DNA of 64,000 nt from Eumeta japonica (GCA_005406025.1 BGZK01000284.1:124001-188000), one strand, 5' to 3'; shown: positions 23,973 through 37,000, numbered from the stretch's first letter. The notes: generated by a model from the letters alone, not told the origin. Numbers and translations: made by a program.

Positions 23973-25945
23973 ATCTAATTTCATCATGCATGGACAAAAA
24001 AAAAACGGAACAATTAATCCAATTATTATTGATTTGGATGGACGCATCTACATACGGACACACAGGTAAGTCATAACACAAATTTCTTCGACAAGTAATG
24101 AATTCATATATGAGTTTGAAAATCATATATTTTAAATTATCAAAATATATGGCTTTCAACCGAATAAATATAAATAATTGACATATTCAATAAACTTATA
24201 CAGAATGGATTTTATCATAAATCTTTTCGTGAATATTCATAATCTCCTTCCCTACTTAAAATAATTTTGCTAAAATAATCATAGTTATTGAAATATCTGT
24301 CTCTAAGAAAAATAGCTTAAAGCATCTACGTAGAAATTTCGTACTGACAACCTTAGAATAGTTGACACGTAAGTACCGTGCCACAGCAGGGAAGCAAGGT
24401 GGCCAACCACATACGCGTCACGCGGCCGGCCAGTGATCTATTTCGTACAGCCGTAATCAGTAGCAAACTTGCAATGGATAAGAGTTCGTTACGTCGCGCG
24501 GCAACCCGACCGGGCCCGCGCTTGCAGTCTAGACAAGCATGTATTAGGATTGTGTCTATATTATTTTATATAATTTATAAGCATTTTTTCAATTATGTGT
24601 TTTTGTTATAATTACTTAAGCAAAGACGTTCTAAAAAAGAAGTAGATTGAACATATTTGCGAAAAGATGCGTGATCGACTCTATACCGTATAATTCGTGG
24701 TGCACCTGTTTATAGTCGAATATTTTTTGGATGTGCAGATGAAATCATTCGCTGAAATGATAATTCATAGATATAATAGAATCTGGTAGGTGGAGATGTA
24801 GTCTAGCTATTATAAAATTTTGTAATTATTGACAAAAATTATTTATCCATATTCAAAATACAGGTTGGTTTAGAATCACAAAAAATCCGATAGGTGACGC
24901 TTTAGTCGAGTTGTTAACATTTTTGTTATTTAAAAACATAAATTGAGATGATTTATAATATTTACACAATGAAAATTAAAAAAAAAACAAATAATTGTGC
25001 CAAATGTACAAAAAAATCATACATACCACTTTACGAAAAGGGTAAACCAACGTCTGCCGGGCTACCTAGTTATTTTTTACATCGATTGTGTAACATCAAC
25101 TTTCAAACTCTGACAAAAAGAATTCTTCATACTTATAAACCGGGGAAAAGTTTATCGATTATTTGCAAGGATTACGAAATGATTAATATATAATTTAGTT
25201 TCAAAATATTTTAAAGTAAGATTGAGTTCAAAAAATACTCAAATATTAAATGAGCAGACTGAAGATAAAGGCGTTTTTAAGTAATACCCTTCTACTCCAT
25301 TTTTCTCACGATTTTTTGCTTATCTGCCAAGTCCTCGGTTTCACAATGAATAAAGAATGTAAATAAATAAATAAATACACGTTCTAACTTTAAGTTACGG
25401 ACGAATATCGTTATCCGTCATTTTGTATAAAGTCAACATTACAAAAATAATTCTCTAAATAAAGTCATTTATAGACCAAAAACGGAATTAACTTATAATA
25501 GTCGTCGTCATACGTCATATATTATATCATGAAAAGTAGTATCCATGTTAATTTAAATTAAAATGTCGTAAAATCATTTAACTAGTAGCCTATCAACAAA
25601 ATTACCTGATTCAATTTAATATTTATGTTTGATACTCGCACATTATCGTAATAAACAACAATAATTTAGAATAGTAACACTATCTCAGATTTCTATCAGT
25701 CTGTTCTAAGTTGTCATTAATGCGGTACCAATATTCGGGAACTACGCGCTGCGATCGACGTGCTATCCGACAAATTAAGTCAATGGTTAGATACGACTGA
25801 ACTTAAAACCTATTAGTCAATTAGTCTAATCAGAATAGAACCTAGTGTATACCTGTTGGAAAGTAACATTTATTTTCACCATTAAGCCACCACTGTTTGT
25901 TTGATAATAAAAAATGACAATGAAGGCAAATAGTAATACTGTATT
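23973..25945. other. Unassigned DNA with one dispersed repeat
   Basis: About 24205-24300 (tcgtgaatattcataatctc...ataatcatagttattg) matches 49259-49345 in the same order and orientation and is a dispersed repeat. A moderately GC-rich patch at 24378-24545 contains a 77-codon frame of mixed composition that I do not recognise. The rest is featureless. Confidence 0.4.
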
Positions 25946-25949
25946 ATCG

Positions 25950-26082
25950 TAATAATAATAATATAAACTCATGTCTATTTCCGCGTAGCGTAGCCAGAGG
26001 CTATGGGTTTTTTTACATTATCTATCTTTGCATATCTCTCTTGCTTCACTGACATCCTTCAACCTTCATGAAAGATCTTCGG
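25950..26082 (-). mobile_element. RTE-like LINE (or derived SINE) 3' end, copy 2
   Basis: Starts with (AAT)n on the plus strand, then 'aaactcatgtctatttccg', 'gccagaggctatggg' and 'catatctctcttgcttcac', the ordered blocks shared with 3472 and 53211. Same minus orientation as both other copies. Heavily truncated; no intact frame. Confidence 0.45.
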
Positions 26083-28655
26083 CAATTTTAATCCTGTATC
26101 TTTCATAATTTACCGATTTCAAAAAATAATTTCCTACTGGGAATCTAATTCGGTCGTTCACAAATCTAATCCAGAATCCTAAAGTAAATGTCTTGTCTAC
26201 AAATTTACCATCATCAAAACGCTTGATTGGTGTAGGTCTGTAGTGTTTGTATGTGTGCGTGTGTGTGAATTTGGCGTGTTATATCATTATGATAATATCT
26301 TGTGCAAAACTGATATTATAATTTATAAGTCACATAAAAAGATGGTTTACACAAGTAACAGCCCAGGCATTTCTATAAATATAAGATTATCTCATCGAAC
26401 CGCGACATTATTCGATATAACTGAAACTGCGCGTACCTCCACGAATACCCTCGGGCTCGAAGAAAGAACGTTTCGCATTCTAGATCCATGAAAAAAAATA
26501 GTCTAACAAAATTCTTTCAATACGAAAGAAATACCTAGTTTGCTTTTTACGGTTATGCAGGAAAACAATTCGGAACAACCTGTATTTATGTCTATTTTGC
26601 TTGGAGGGTCTAGACGTGGAAAAAAAACGAAAGATCATATATTACGTAAGCGGGTGTGTAACAGAACGCGGCAGTCTGCTGAAGCGAAAAAAATATCAAA
26701 GTAGTCAAGCGCGAGTCACGTTGGCGAGATTGGTGTCGTTTATGGCTTACAGGATTCCGTAGCTGATGGGTGTCAACGAGATCCTATTATTAAGACTCGG
26801 CCGTCTCTCCGTCCATCCGTAACCGTAAAAGGTGTACAGTTGAAGTTTTTATGCAGTTTTGTATTGCTATGGCCGCTGTGATAAAAAATAATAAAATAAG
26901 ATTATAAATTAAAAGGGAGTCCCCCTACCAGAAACGTTTCTCTTTTTTTGCCGTTTTATTGCTCGGTCTTAATAATGGCAATAATGGCAACGCACACAAA
27001 TGACTATAATGCTTAATAAGTAAAATCACAAATCCTAAAAACCGACCTAGTGCTGTGCGCCGTACAGGGGCGTTAAAGTTGCTCTGACCTTAATGCCGGC
27101 TATTGAGCAAGCGCACTTTATTTTACAACACCAATAAATAAAACTGTACACTCATACACAACCTCTCGGAGATGACAGATGCCACATTGGATAACAGTCT
27201 ATAGATCATTCCTAAAACTTATTAGTTAATTAGTCACTACATATAGTAATAATATATTTTTAGAAAGTACTTAGCTGTAAATATTGCCATTTTTAATTTG
27301 GCAAGTTTTCTTAATGTTTACGGGCGACGTTATGCAAAACTTTGTATGCACTACTGCAACGTCGACCACTAGAGAGACTTATAGAAACGTTGATTCAAAC
27401 GACACAGTGTCATCCATAAATATAAATAAAATCGGTTGTGTGTTTGTTTGCGTGTTATGGCTGATTTTCGAAACGGCAGAACAGATTGTCATCAAACTTT
27501 TAATAGATATCGCTTATCTAAGAAAATACATGTAGTATGTATAGCAGTATGTTTTTTAACAAATAAAAAAAAAATGTGCAAATCCACCGGAATGGATTTA
27601 CACATACAACAGAACAGCACTGGATGCGATCTGTTTACTTCCGGCGAAGGAGAAAAAAACGATGGGAGGAAATCATTACCGCTTCACTTCACAAACGCCT
27701 GCAATCTAAAAGTGGGAATGTAACGAATACCGAAGCAGCCCAAAGCCGTCCCACAGTCGGACTGCTGCTCAAGGAGTGGGGTGTTCGAAGTCCCGCTCCC
27801 CCGGGCATTGAACGGGCTTCCCGGGCGTTTCACTTTTCGCCGCGATGCTATTCCCTAATATGCCGACTGACTTAATTTACTTCAACAAAAGTAACCTTTA
27901 TATATATATATAATAAAAAATATAAACTCTGTATAAATGTATTTGAAAGCCTATTTGCTGAACATTTATTTTTTTTTCAATTACTAAAAGAGTTCGCTTT
28001 GCCTTTTTATTTCATAACATCGAGCGCCGTGAGCAATAAGTTTTTGCTATAACTTATTCTTTTTATGTTTTGAAATATAAATACAACTTCAGACAAATTT
28101 TATTCGACAAATTGAAATACGTATATGTTTATTTCTACATTTTCAAAAACATAATTACGTATGATTATTATCTACGCGGATTTATATTACACTAGTTTTT
28201 GTCCACGGCTACGGTTGCGCGATAAAGAACGAATTTCTTTGTCTATAATGTGAAGCGATCCTTCTGTCGGTCATGACTCTGGTACCGTTCTTGTGCCCGA
28301 TTTCAACTCCCGTTTCATTGACTATTCGGCTACCACTTCCGTTTCTAAGTCATAATTATGCTCTCGGTCACGACTATCCATCAAATGTTACAGGTATGTA
28401 CGCTCAGGCTTCACTTGTGTGTAATGGAATCCTATTGAATTCTTAGTAAAATTGAAATAGTATAGTACGGTATTCACTCATTGGAACATGCGTTTCGATA
28501 ATACTATTTAATCATACAATTAATTTCAACATTAAACCAAACCATGAATCTAAAACTTTGAAACACAAGACATCCGATATCACTTTGAAATTTATAAACT
28601 ACCTTCATACGAAAAATTACATACATCTGCAACTTAATTGGTGTGTTTTTTTTTC
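26083..28655. other. Unassigned DNA with GC-rich patches
   Basis: No supported gene. Composition is patchy: CpG-richer segments lie near 26640-26830, 27040-27110 and 27730-27860 (the last carrying part of a 99-codon frame that is not recognisable). A dispersed-repeat tail motif in the reverse sense (actagtttttgtccacggc) lies near 28190-28215. A (TA)n run lies at about 27899-27915. Confidence 0.3.
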
Positions 28656-28662
28656 AGAATTT

Positions 28663-28900
28663 GTTAGGGGCAAACGAGCACGCGGGTGATCAGAAAATAG
28701 ATGATGATCGCCAACCATGACACCCGCAACTCCAGAGGAATCACTTGTGTGTTGCCGGTCTCTTATATAGGTATACGCTTTTTTCTTGAAGACGCCATTG
28801 TCAAAGTTTTTTTGAAATACCGCTGATCCTAAATCATTCCGGAGCCCCATCGTATGTGGTAGAAAATTGCTCATGAAGCGTGCGGTAATGGAACTCTAGC
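28663..28900 (-). mobile_element. Lepidopteran dispersed repeat, minus-strand copy
   Basis: Read on the minus strand the block runs: gagaccggcaacacacaagt, cctctggagttgcgggtgtc, tgatcacccgcgtgctcg and tttgccccta. This is the worn form of the GCCGGCAACGCAC / CTCTGG...TTGC..GTGTCC / GGTGACCCGC.TGCTCGTTTGCC block that is abundant in moth and butterfly genomes. A better copy in the plus sense lies at 55686-56007. The 85-codon minus frame across it (VFKKKAYTYIRDRQHT) is a product of the repeat, not a gene. It is SINE-like, but its class is not proven here. Confidence 0.7.
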
Positions 28901-29638
28901 CATGAAGATGGTGCTGATGGTATTTCTGGCAAGCGGAATGCATACGAAAATCAGCGGTATGGATGATGTTGAATAGCTATTCAGAGCATTTTCCATAGTA
29001 TAGGTCAATGATTACCAACGGGATGGAACCTCCCCCTAATGAGCGCTGGATCTTTTCTTGGGGGTGGTAGCGGGTCCAAATGCAAATGGGGGGCGTTATG
29101 ACAGTCAAGGGGGCGGTTGCGGCATATCTACCTAATTAGAAATTTAATACATATTATCAAATAATTCGTAAATACATCGATTTTCTTGAAAAAACCTTTT
29201 TTCTAGCCGTCTAAGTTGTTTATCTTATTATTATAGCGTAAATAAATATTAAAACTTTTAAATAAGCATTAATAAATTTACTAATAGACGAGGTTTAGAG
29301 TTGTCGGTAACAAGTCTATTCAAATTCGTAAATAAAGATGTGATTAACGCAATCAAGCATGTTTCGACAAAAATACGAGAACTTTTGACAACCTGTTTGC
29401 AGGGCAAGTGCACCGGGGCACCGCAAACAAACAAAGCACATACAAGTTGTTGCGTGCTCAAAATCAAATCTTTAAGAAGCAGGGATAGTTCTTCTAATGT
29501 CTTATTGTTTTTGTCTGCTTTGCCAGTTATCCATACTCGTGCTTGACAGATAAAGTAAAGAAGTCATTATAGCCATTAATTTTATAACTTTCTATAAATC
29601 GATTGAAAAGTTAATGTATTGAAATTGTGAATTTCAAA

Positions 29639-31076
29639 ATGTCTGAAACTAAGAAGAATTGTCGGCAGTACAACATTGAGTATTTGATATATTGATTTGC
29701 GCAATATCCATCAAACAAATTATTACCTATGTGTTCAATTTACCAAAAAGTATTTTCAAATGAAGCCATGAAACCTTCTGGGCTTCAAGAGCATTTGAAT
29801 AAAATACATGCTGATAAAAAGGACAAAGATTTATTCTATTAAGGAATATTTTAAACAGCCAACTATATCATACCTTTTTGCATCGTGTTCGAAACAAGAA
29901 AATGATGGATTACGAGTTTCATATAACATTTCGTTATTAATCGCAAAAGCGGGAAAACCATACACAATCGGTGAGGAATTAATTATACCGGCAATCAAAG
30001 AGATAATCGAAATTGTTCTTCAATATAAAACGCCATTGGATATCATCAAAAAAAAAAATCCTTTGAATAATAATACAATGGAATGAAGAATCGATGAAAT
30101 GGCTAAAGACGTTGAACTATCATTATTTTCTATTCAATTTGACGAATTAACTTTACCAAATAACGAAGCACTGCTCTTGACTTGCGTCCGATTCGTAAAA
30201 GAAGAAAAAATTCGTCAAGAGTTTTTATTTGCAAAAAAATTAGAAACTGATATAAAAGGAGAATCCATACTTAATACCTTGCACGTTTTTTTTTTCAAGA
30301 GAAATAAATTGCTATTCAAAACATTTTGACAGTTGCTATGGATGGTGCTCCAGCAATGACGCGACGTCATTAGAGCTTCGTTGCGCATTTAAAACAAGTA
30401 GTACCAAACTTACTTGCTGTACATTGTGTTATTAATTGTCAGCAATTGGTTGCAAAAGATAATAATGAACGCCTGCATGAGTCGCTCCATTACGTTATTA
30501 GAGCAGTCAACAAGTTAAGAAAAAAATTAATTAAATGACACATTATTTGGGCAACTTTGTACTGATGAAGATTATAATCACTTTCTGCTGCACAGAGAAG
30601 TACGATTGTTTTTGAAAGGCGTTGGTCTGAATCGCTTTCTCAATCTATTTGACTCAGTACGAGACTTCCTTGAAAACAGAGACGATGAACTGCTCAGAAA
30701 CTTGATTGCGTCCACAAATGACATCGTTTATTTGAAAGACAGACAGAATCATGAATTTTAGAAGAAGAAATCATAGAGCTCACAACTAACGAAGAATTAA
30801 AAGTAAAATTCAAAAATGATTACCAAGAGTTCTGGCTCCAAAAATCAATACCATCTCTCTATCCTGGATTGTAGGAAATAGTACAGAAATTTTTAATTGC
30901 GTTTCCTTCATCATATTCGACTGAACGTGGGTTTAGTGCAGTAGCTAATTTACTATCTAAAAAAAGAATAGACTGCAGATCACTGAGCGTAGTGATTTGC
31001 GACTGATGTTAACGAAATTGAAATTCTACATTAACAAATTGTTAAAACTCTACCAGCCTCGAACGTCTCACTGATG
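29639..31076 (+). pseudogene. hAT-family transposase pseudogene (BED finger, ZBED5-like)
   Basis: Cut-and-paste transposase remnant. Order of readable parts: start MSETKKNCRQYNIEYL at 29639; a BED-type zinc-finger region CSIYQKVF...LQEHLNKIH (29732-29809) in which the second Cys of the CxxC is Tyr; SYNISLLIAKAGKPYTIGEE; a catalytic-core stretch FSIQFDELTLPNNEALLLTC and LFAKKLETDIKGESILNTL; AVHCVINCQQLVAKD; FLNLFDSVRDFLENRDDELL; and the C-terminal dimerisation block, ERGFSAVANLLSKKR at 30923-30967. At least four stops or shifts interrupt it. A segment of perhaps 150 residues is missing between about 30755 and 30770 (NDIVYL to EEEIIEL). It is non-functional. The assignment to the ZBED5/GTF2I-repeat-like hAT group is by recognised motif wording and order. 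Confidence 0.8.
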
Positions 31077-31340
31077 TTTATCTTTTTTATTAAATATTTT
31101 TTTTTGTCATACTCTTTTAATAATTTTGATTAATCGTCTCAACTTTGTGCAGTGCTTTAGTGCGATGTGCTCCAGCTTTGTGTATTGTCTTGTATTTGTT
31201 GGTTAAATTATGATTTTATTCATAACACTTTGTATGGTCTTTGTCTGAATTAAACGTTTTTTTTATAATACGTTTTACTATTTTTAAATAGTATAATTAA
31301 TAATCACAAACCTCAGCCACGAGCACGAGTAGCACGATTA

Positions 31341-31367
31341 TAGAGAGAGAGAGAGTGAGAGAGAGAA
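31341..31367. repeat. (GA)n microsatellite
   Basis: tagagagagagagagtgaga-type run, about 27 bp, inside the 3' part of the hAT remnant. Confidence 0.9.
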
Positions 31368-31483
31368 TAAATTTTTAATTTGTGATTATTAGTAGATAAA
31401 ATACAGACATATAAAATTGGTATAATAGACTATTATGTAAAGGGAGGCGTTGGAACTTTGATTTTTTGTGAAGGGGGCGTACA

Positions 31484-31840
31484 GGTGATAGAGCATGCAC
31501 GTAGATGCTACATGTTTTCACAAAGTCAAAGTTGGCCGATAAGCCATACCGATCGGTTGACTAGGGAAATAAATGAAAGAATACAGAATACAATAGAGAC
31601 AATATTAATGTCAAATGAATATTTCTGCTAACTGCGCTGGACACTAGCATATAGCGCTTATTTCAAACTAGAGTATCTTTTGCAGCAGTACGAAAATTGG
31701 CCCACCTCGAACTAGTATAGTTCTCGATCTAGAATATAACAAAAAAATAGTATATCTCAAAGTATGCTAACCCATCGTACGTATTTTATTGTCACTACAG
31801 GGTGAGCTTTTTAAAATGACCCCACTCCCGAAGCTCACAT
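31484..31840. other. Unassigned DNA
   Basis: No supported feature between the hAT remnant and the GC-rich open block. Confidence 0.4.
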
Positions 31841-31861
31841 TTTCACGATTTGTACATTTCA

Positions 31862-32209
31862 GAATGTAGGGGCTTGGGCGTCAGCGCCCCCGCCCCGACC
31901 CGGTGCGCGCTGGGATCTGCTGACGCCCGTCGCCGTCGACGCGGCTTAATGTACCCTTCGTGGCACGGGGCGAATATCGAACTTAGTCGGTCCACCCGCA
32001 GCGGTCCGATGTCGACGCTTTCGACCGCCGGCCTACGCCGAACTACGTATTCCGCCTGTGCGATATCGGAATCTTCAGAAAGAGGTGATGCGTCGTGCAG
32101 AAAGTTCGACAGTATGTTTGATGAAGAAACACGAAATATGATTAGGCAGGAACGTCCCGCAATAAAAATACACGTTGGAATTGACGTCATTTACAACTTC
32201 TTCAAGTGA
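31862..32209 (+). CDS. Candidate coding exon in GC-rich block, unrecognised
   Basis: A strong-looking plus-strand splice acceptor (cacgatttgtacatttcag) ends at 31861. The frame then stays open for 115 codons to TGA at 32207-32209. Composition is GC-rich up to about 32090 and then falls to the local AT-rich level. That change coincides with a donor-like GAG|GTGATG at about 32082, so an exon 31862-32082 is one reading. A second donor-like GTGAGT lies at 32291. Product segments include MYPSWHGANIELSRSTRSGP and TYSACAISESSER; I recognise no domain. The opposite strand is also open for 115 codons (32190-31843) with a plausible product (SEDSDIAQAEYV, Arg-rich middle), so the coding strand, or whether either codes, is undecided. 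It could instead be CpG-rich regulatory DNA. Confidence 0.35.
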   Translation, partial: ECRGLGVSAPAPTRCALGSADARRRRRGLMYPSWHGANIELSRSTRSGPMSTLSTAGLRRTTYSACAISESSERGDASCRKFDSMFDEETRNMIRQERPAIKIHVGIDVIYNFFK

Positions 32210-33440
32210 TTAGTTGAAAGAAAGTTTCCTTGCAAAAAGCAAACACCGAGGCAAAGGGCCGATACCTGAATCTCAGACGGCCGCCCTTCGGGTGAGTCTT
32301 ATCGAAAAGGATCTCGTGTGGACCAAAGTGTCCATCGACCCGTATTCCCTCTTTAGCCTATTCGATATCACCAGACAGAAGAAACTACACATATCAGATT
32401 CGATGTTTGAATTTTTCGTTAATAAAGTTGAAAGTTGTAGGTAATTAAACAAGTTATTGTTTTCAATCCGTTTTCCTGAAATCAAAATGTTATTAGATGT
32501 CGACGTTTTCGTTTTGAGTAACTTTTCTGACTATTATGAAACGGATTTTCCTGTGTCTGTGTTGTGTGACGTTTCGTAATGTAATTGTGTGTGCGTGATT
32601 ATGTGTGTGTTTGCGTATCTTTTGAATAAGTAGACCGATTGAAACAGGGTTCGCAGCTTCGGGTGCAGATTTTTAAGGCAAAAATGATTTGTACCTTAAA
32701 AATTGACTAGTCAAAAAATCATCAAATTTTTTGCACAACTCAATTCAAAGCATTTTAGAAGTGCTATACGATCGAAAAAATTTTACGCCTCCTCTCAGCA
32801 ACTATTTCTATCAATGTGCTCTCGTTACTACAAGAAAATTAAAAAATTGCATATCTACCATTGTATGGGTAATTTAATTAAACCAATTCTGTCCGCTGCA
32901 AAGAATTGTATTTTCAACGAAAAAGCGTCAAAATAGTTTAGAATTTTTGCCGTCAATGAAGCATGAAACTTATGAAAAACACGATCATTTGTGTGTTAGT
33001 TTTTTTCATTAGCTTTAAAATTATAACGAGTAGTTTTCTATTGAAAATGTCTGTCTGATTCGGTGTCGTTAAATTATAATTAAGAAAAAATAAAATTTCT
33101 GAAACGGATTTACGCTGCACAATAGGTAATTGTGACGACCTTCAGTAGTAACTAAATTATCTTTTCGTATTCACAGTTTCCACTAGATTGGGTTGTAATA
33201 GTTGCAATGGTATATTCTAGATGGCACCCTTTAAAGTACATTTATTTATTATGAATATTTGAATGAATGCTATGAGGTATTCTCTATTGGATTTTTCTAT
33301 GTTTTTAATTTCTTATAACGATTTGTCTTTTGATAGATTTACGATTAAAAAAGACTTCTGACAATTGCGGCTTTATTAAGCTCAGTAATAAATTTTAGTT
33401 TGAAAACCAATCATTGAAAAATGTTATTTACTAGATTTAT
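32210..33440. other. Unassigned DNA
   Basis: A 76-codon frame opens at 32214 but mostly lies beyond the GTGAGT at 32291. Past 32450 the sequence is AT-rich and featureless, with GT-rich patches (gtgtgtgcgtgattatgtgt). Confidence 0.35.
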
Positions 33441-33448
33441 TTATACAT

Positions 33449-33835
33449 CTAACAATTTTGTAAAAGAACTATGATAATTAGTACACTAACTAAAAAATAG
33501 TGAAGAGACCGAAGCAGGTGAGAACTTGAGGGCGCAAGGTCAAGGCTATATGGTGGATGCATTAACACTTCCCAAGCAATCTCTCTCAGTATTTGCTGAG
33601 TGGTTAAAGATGTGTGTGGTGTGGTGTTATCATGGTGAAAAACCACATTTTTGTGGATCAAGTCCGACCTATTTTTCTTTGCTTCTTGCTGGAGTCTTAT
33701 TAATTGTTGGCAGTAGAGATCTGAATTGATGGTTTGCTCGGCGTCAAAAGTTCATAATGAATAATGCTCTTCTGATTCCATCACGCACATAGCATCAACT
33801 TATTGAAAGTTAATCCAGGTTTCGCTATAGTCTAG
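33449..33835 (-). pseudogene. Mariner-type transposase fragment
   Basis: C-terminal part of a Tc1/mariner transposase on the minus strand. Blocks in order: AKPGLT (near 33830); QTINSDLYCQQLIRLQQEAK; NVVFHHDNTTPHTSL with the second catalytic Asp present; and WEVLMHPPYSLDLAPSSSHL, where the third catalytic Asp of the mariner DD34D triad has become Ser. The spacing between the two catalytic positions is exactly 34 residues, as in mariner. Stops break the upstream part, and neither the N-terminal helix-turn-helix half nor terminal repeats are visible. It differs in wording from the mariner at the right end of the window, so it represents another lineage. Confidence 0.85.
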
Positions 33836-33955
33836 TAAGCCATAAATATGAACAACAATGTTTTAGTACATTTCGAGCTCGGAATGAGACAAGTTTCGGG
33901 CATTCAGTATGAAACGATTTAATCAGTTGTGCTTACCGATGTAACATTACACATA

Positions 33956-34004
33956 AACACACACACACACACACACACATACAGTAAAGCGCGCGCGCGC
34001 GCGC
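33956..34004. repeat. Compound (AC)n-(GC)n microsatellite
   Basis: About 12 AC units (33956-33979) are followed after nine bases by eight GC units (33989-34004). Both are alternating purine-pyrimidine runs. Confidence 0.95.
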
Positions 34005-37000
34005 ACCCTTACCCGTACCCACTTAAATATACGCCGCATATATTCACGCACACTTTGTAAATGGGGTTGGGGAGCTTTGTGATCTATAACACAGGTATTT
34101 ATGCCTGTTGCGGGCACCAGACTCGACATTACTCCACTTTTGTGGAGTACATAAATAATTATTATTATGTTATTACTTACACTGACTTTTTTATTTTTCT
34201 TACATCCTAAACAAACTAAGATCATCGAAATTAGATCGTTAAATCCGCGCCAAATCAGAGGTGATAAACTAGGGACACTAATCTATAAATATGTTTCTCC
34301 ATCGACCGCCGAAGACAAAACTGCTCGCCCAACTATTGCTTGGGTCTGATGCAAACGTCTTACAGGTTCAGTTACGACAACCACGGTTTCTACTTGCAAG
34401 CCGTTTTAATTGACCGTTGTTATGACTTGTAAAAGAAAATGTAAATTCACGTTATTGAAAGGCTTACTAAATGTACTTGGGCTGGGAATAGTTCTTATGC
34501 GAATAAAGAGAACATGAGATAGAGAAAACTAGAGGAAAGGTCATGCAAATATTAGTAACAGCCTAGCGTTCTCTTAGAACTAGACCGTATAAAGTTTGAA
34601 TAATGATCAGGGTGACAGACCAATAAAAGTTTTTGATTTAAGTCAAATTAGAAAACCACTCGCTCCGTACTTTGGTGTGTATGACAGGCTGTCGATCGGA
34701 GATTTACTGTACTTGGCCGACTTGCAGATCTCAAAATCTGAGTTAGCTAAAATCATACTGTAGAATTATGGGAGGTATCGCCAACATTACTCATACAATC
34801 GGGCGTTACTCGTAGGACCACTGTGTTTGTAATGCTTATTCAATTGCTGTACGGTATATCACGATTTTCAACAAGATCCAAAAATAATTCCCACTATCCT
34901 GGGTGACGTTTTCGAATTTCAACTTCAGCCGAGCGAATTAACTTCGATAAAACGAGGGTCGAGAAAACGCGCTTCGCGGAATATCTTAAAACAACGCTTA
35001 AGCATAACGGACAATCATTTTAATCTGTTGGAAAGGGCCAGTGGATTATACAAAGGTGCTCGAAAATTTGTCTCTTAAACCAAGTAATACACTTAACAAC
35101 AATAACTTCTAGTATTGACTTTGAGTTGGGAGAACTCAATTTTTAAGTTATGTTAAGGGCCATAATTGTTTGAAGGTTAGTCCTTATTTGCATGGCAAGT
35201 TATTTGCTGGTCGCATTTTGTATAATAACGATATCGACGCTTACAAAAATATGCGAAAAAAGACGGTTGTCTTTGAGCTGATGCGTCCGACTGCAAAAAT
35301 TGTCATATTCCATTACATGATTTTTTACATTCCATCGTTTTATTATTTTTTCCATTTTTAAGCAGTCGATTGTTTTTTTAATTTTTAATTAATGTTTTTA
35401 TATTTTTTTATTTCCAAGGCCTCTCGTTCAAATTAAACAATATTCATGCGCTTTAATACTGGAAGTGGTTTAGTAGATATTCAATTTTATTAAACTATCG
35501 ACATGATGTATTGAACACTTGAGAAATTGTTAATTTTTAAAAATATTGTTTTAGAAATTCCTCGAAACTTATTGTACAAATAGAGTATTAATGTTATGAT
35601 TTAATCGAGTACTGTGTGTGTGTGAATGATATCTACGTGAATGTATGAAAGAAATCTTGTTGTAAGTGATAAGTTTTTTTTTAATTTATTTAAAAAAAAT
35701 ATATAATCGAAATGTTTTCCTAACGATCTTTTTCGAAAAAGTTAATTTTTATAGCATTTGCTACAATCAACAAGATTTTTTGAGGAATAGCATTGATTGA
35801 TGTTTTAGAGCCGATTAAATAATTTCAAAGTTGTGTGATAGAGTATTTTTTCAAAAATCTTTTATATAGATTACTCAAAAACAAAACAGTCGATCAATTA
35901 AAATTCAATTTCAATAAATTTTATTTCAATGCCATTAGTAGTATTGAAATTGGATGATCCGAAGAACACGCACAGAAATAGTTACATCGTCGTAAAACCG
36001 TGAGAGTAGCTTCCTAAAATATCAATATTACTGATGAAAAATTGATTTTGTAAAATTTGATGCAATCAATATAACCCAGAATCTTATTAAAGTTGTCAGT
36101 CCTTTTACCAAAAATTAAGAAATGAAAAACATTTGGCCCTATAGGTCAGCCTTAAAACTGTTCACTTTTTCACAGCCTTTCCAACTGCAAAATGTTATGT
36201 TTTATGTATGTATGTGCATTTCACTTAAAAAAATGTACATGTACTTAGTAAAATATATACTTATGTTGCATGACTTTTGCCGAGTTCGAAAATAGTAAGA
36301 AGTTTGGACCTAGCTTACAGGGTAAATCGTACGAAGGTTCTTTAACTTTTGATAAGAAAATTGAAAATTATCGAAAAATTTTCAATAAAGTCTTTTTTTT
36401 AATTTTCAGCTTCACGACGACGTATGTATATACGTGTGCGTGTGTGCGTGCCCGTATATGTATCAGTATAATAATACATGAAAGAGTTTCAAATACGTAT
36501 ATATGATATTGTTTAATAATAATTGTTTACGATAATCATGCAGAAATTTCAACGAATATGATTGCAATAATTAGTAAATAATATCCAAATATGTACGTGT
36601 TACGCCGCATGCGAAACATTGTTTTTGTAATCTATTTTCATTGCAACCGGGAAACTTTGCACACATGAAATATTAGAGTCCCGCACACATCTCGAAACAC
36701 TGTTTGTATGGAAAACGATCAGAATTTAATCAAACGCGCGTGCCGGCCCGGACAAATATTTGAAGAGATCTTTGCCCCGGATTATTTCGGGCACATTGTA
36801 TGAGGATTAATAATGCGAGTTGGCCCCACAACCTCACACAATGGCTTATTCTTATATACGTCTACGGCTAACGCCGTGCCGGCCGCTTTTATATTATGTA
36901 TTCGATGATTTCTATTTTACAGAGCGAGAAAAAACAATTTATATCATATACATTTTAAACACGAAACATTTTAAAGCGATACTAACAATTAAATTAAAAC

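Larger units (their letters stand above)
29007..31483 (+). mobile_element. Decayed hAT (ZBED-like) DNA transposon
   Basis: Outer limits are inferred. On the left, caatgattaccaac near 29007 resembles the CAGTGGTTACCAAC-type start of hAT elements, followed by G-rich sequence (gggggtggtagcgggtcc, ggggggcgtt). On the right, ggaggcgttggaactttg and gaagggggcgtac (31440-31483) echo the same G-rich subterminal sequence, but the expected right inverted repeat is not present, so the right end looks lost. Between them lies a broken transposase (29639-31076). Confidence 0.55.

Noticed and set aside
28617..28874. 85-codon minus frame
   Set aside because: It reads through a lepidopteran dispersed repeat; similar fortuitous frames occur wherever that repeat lies.
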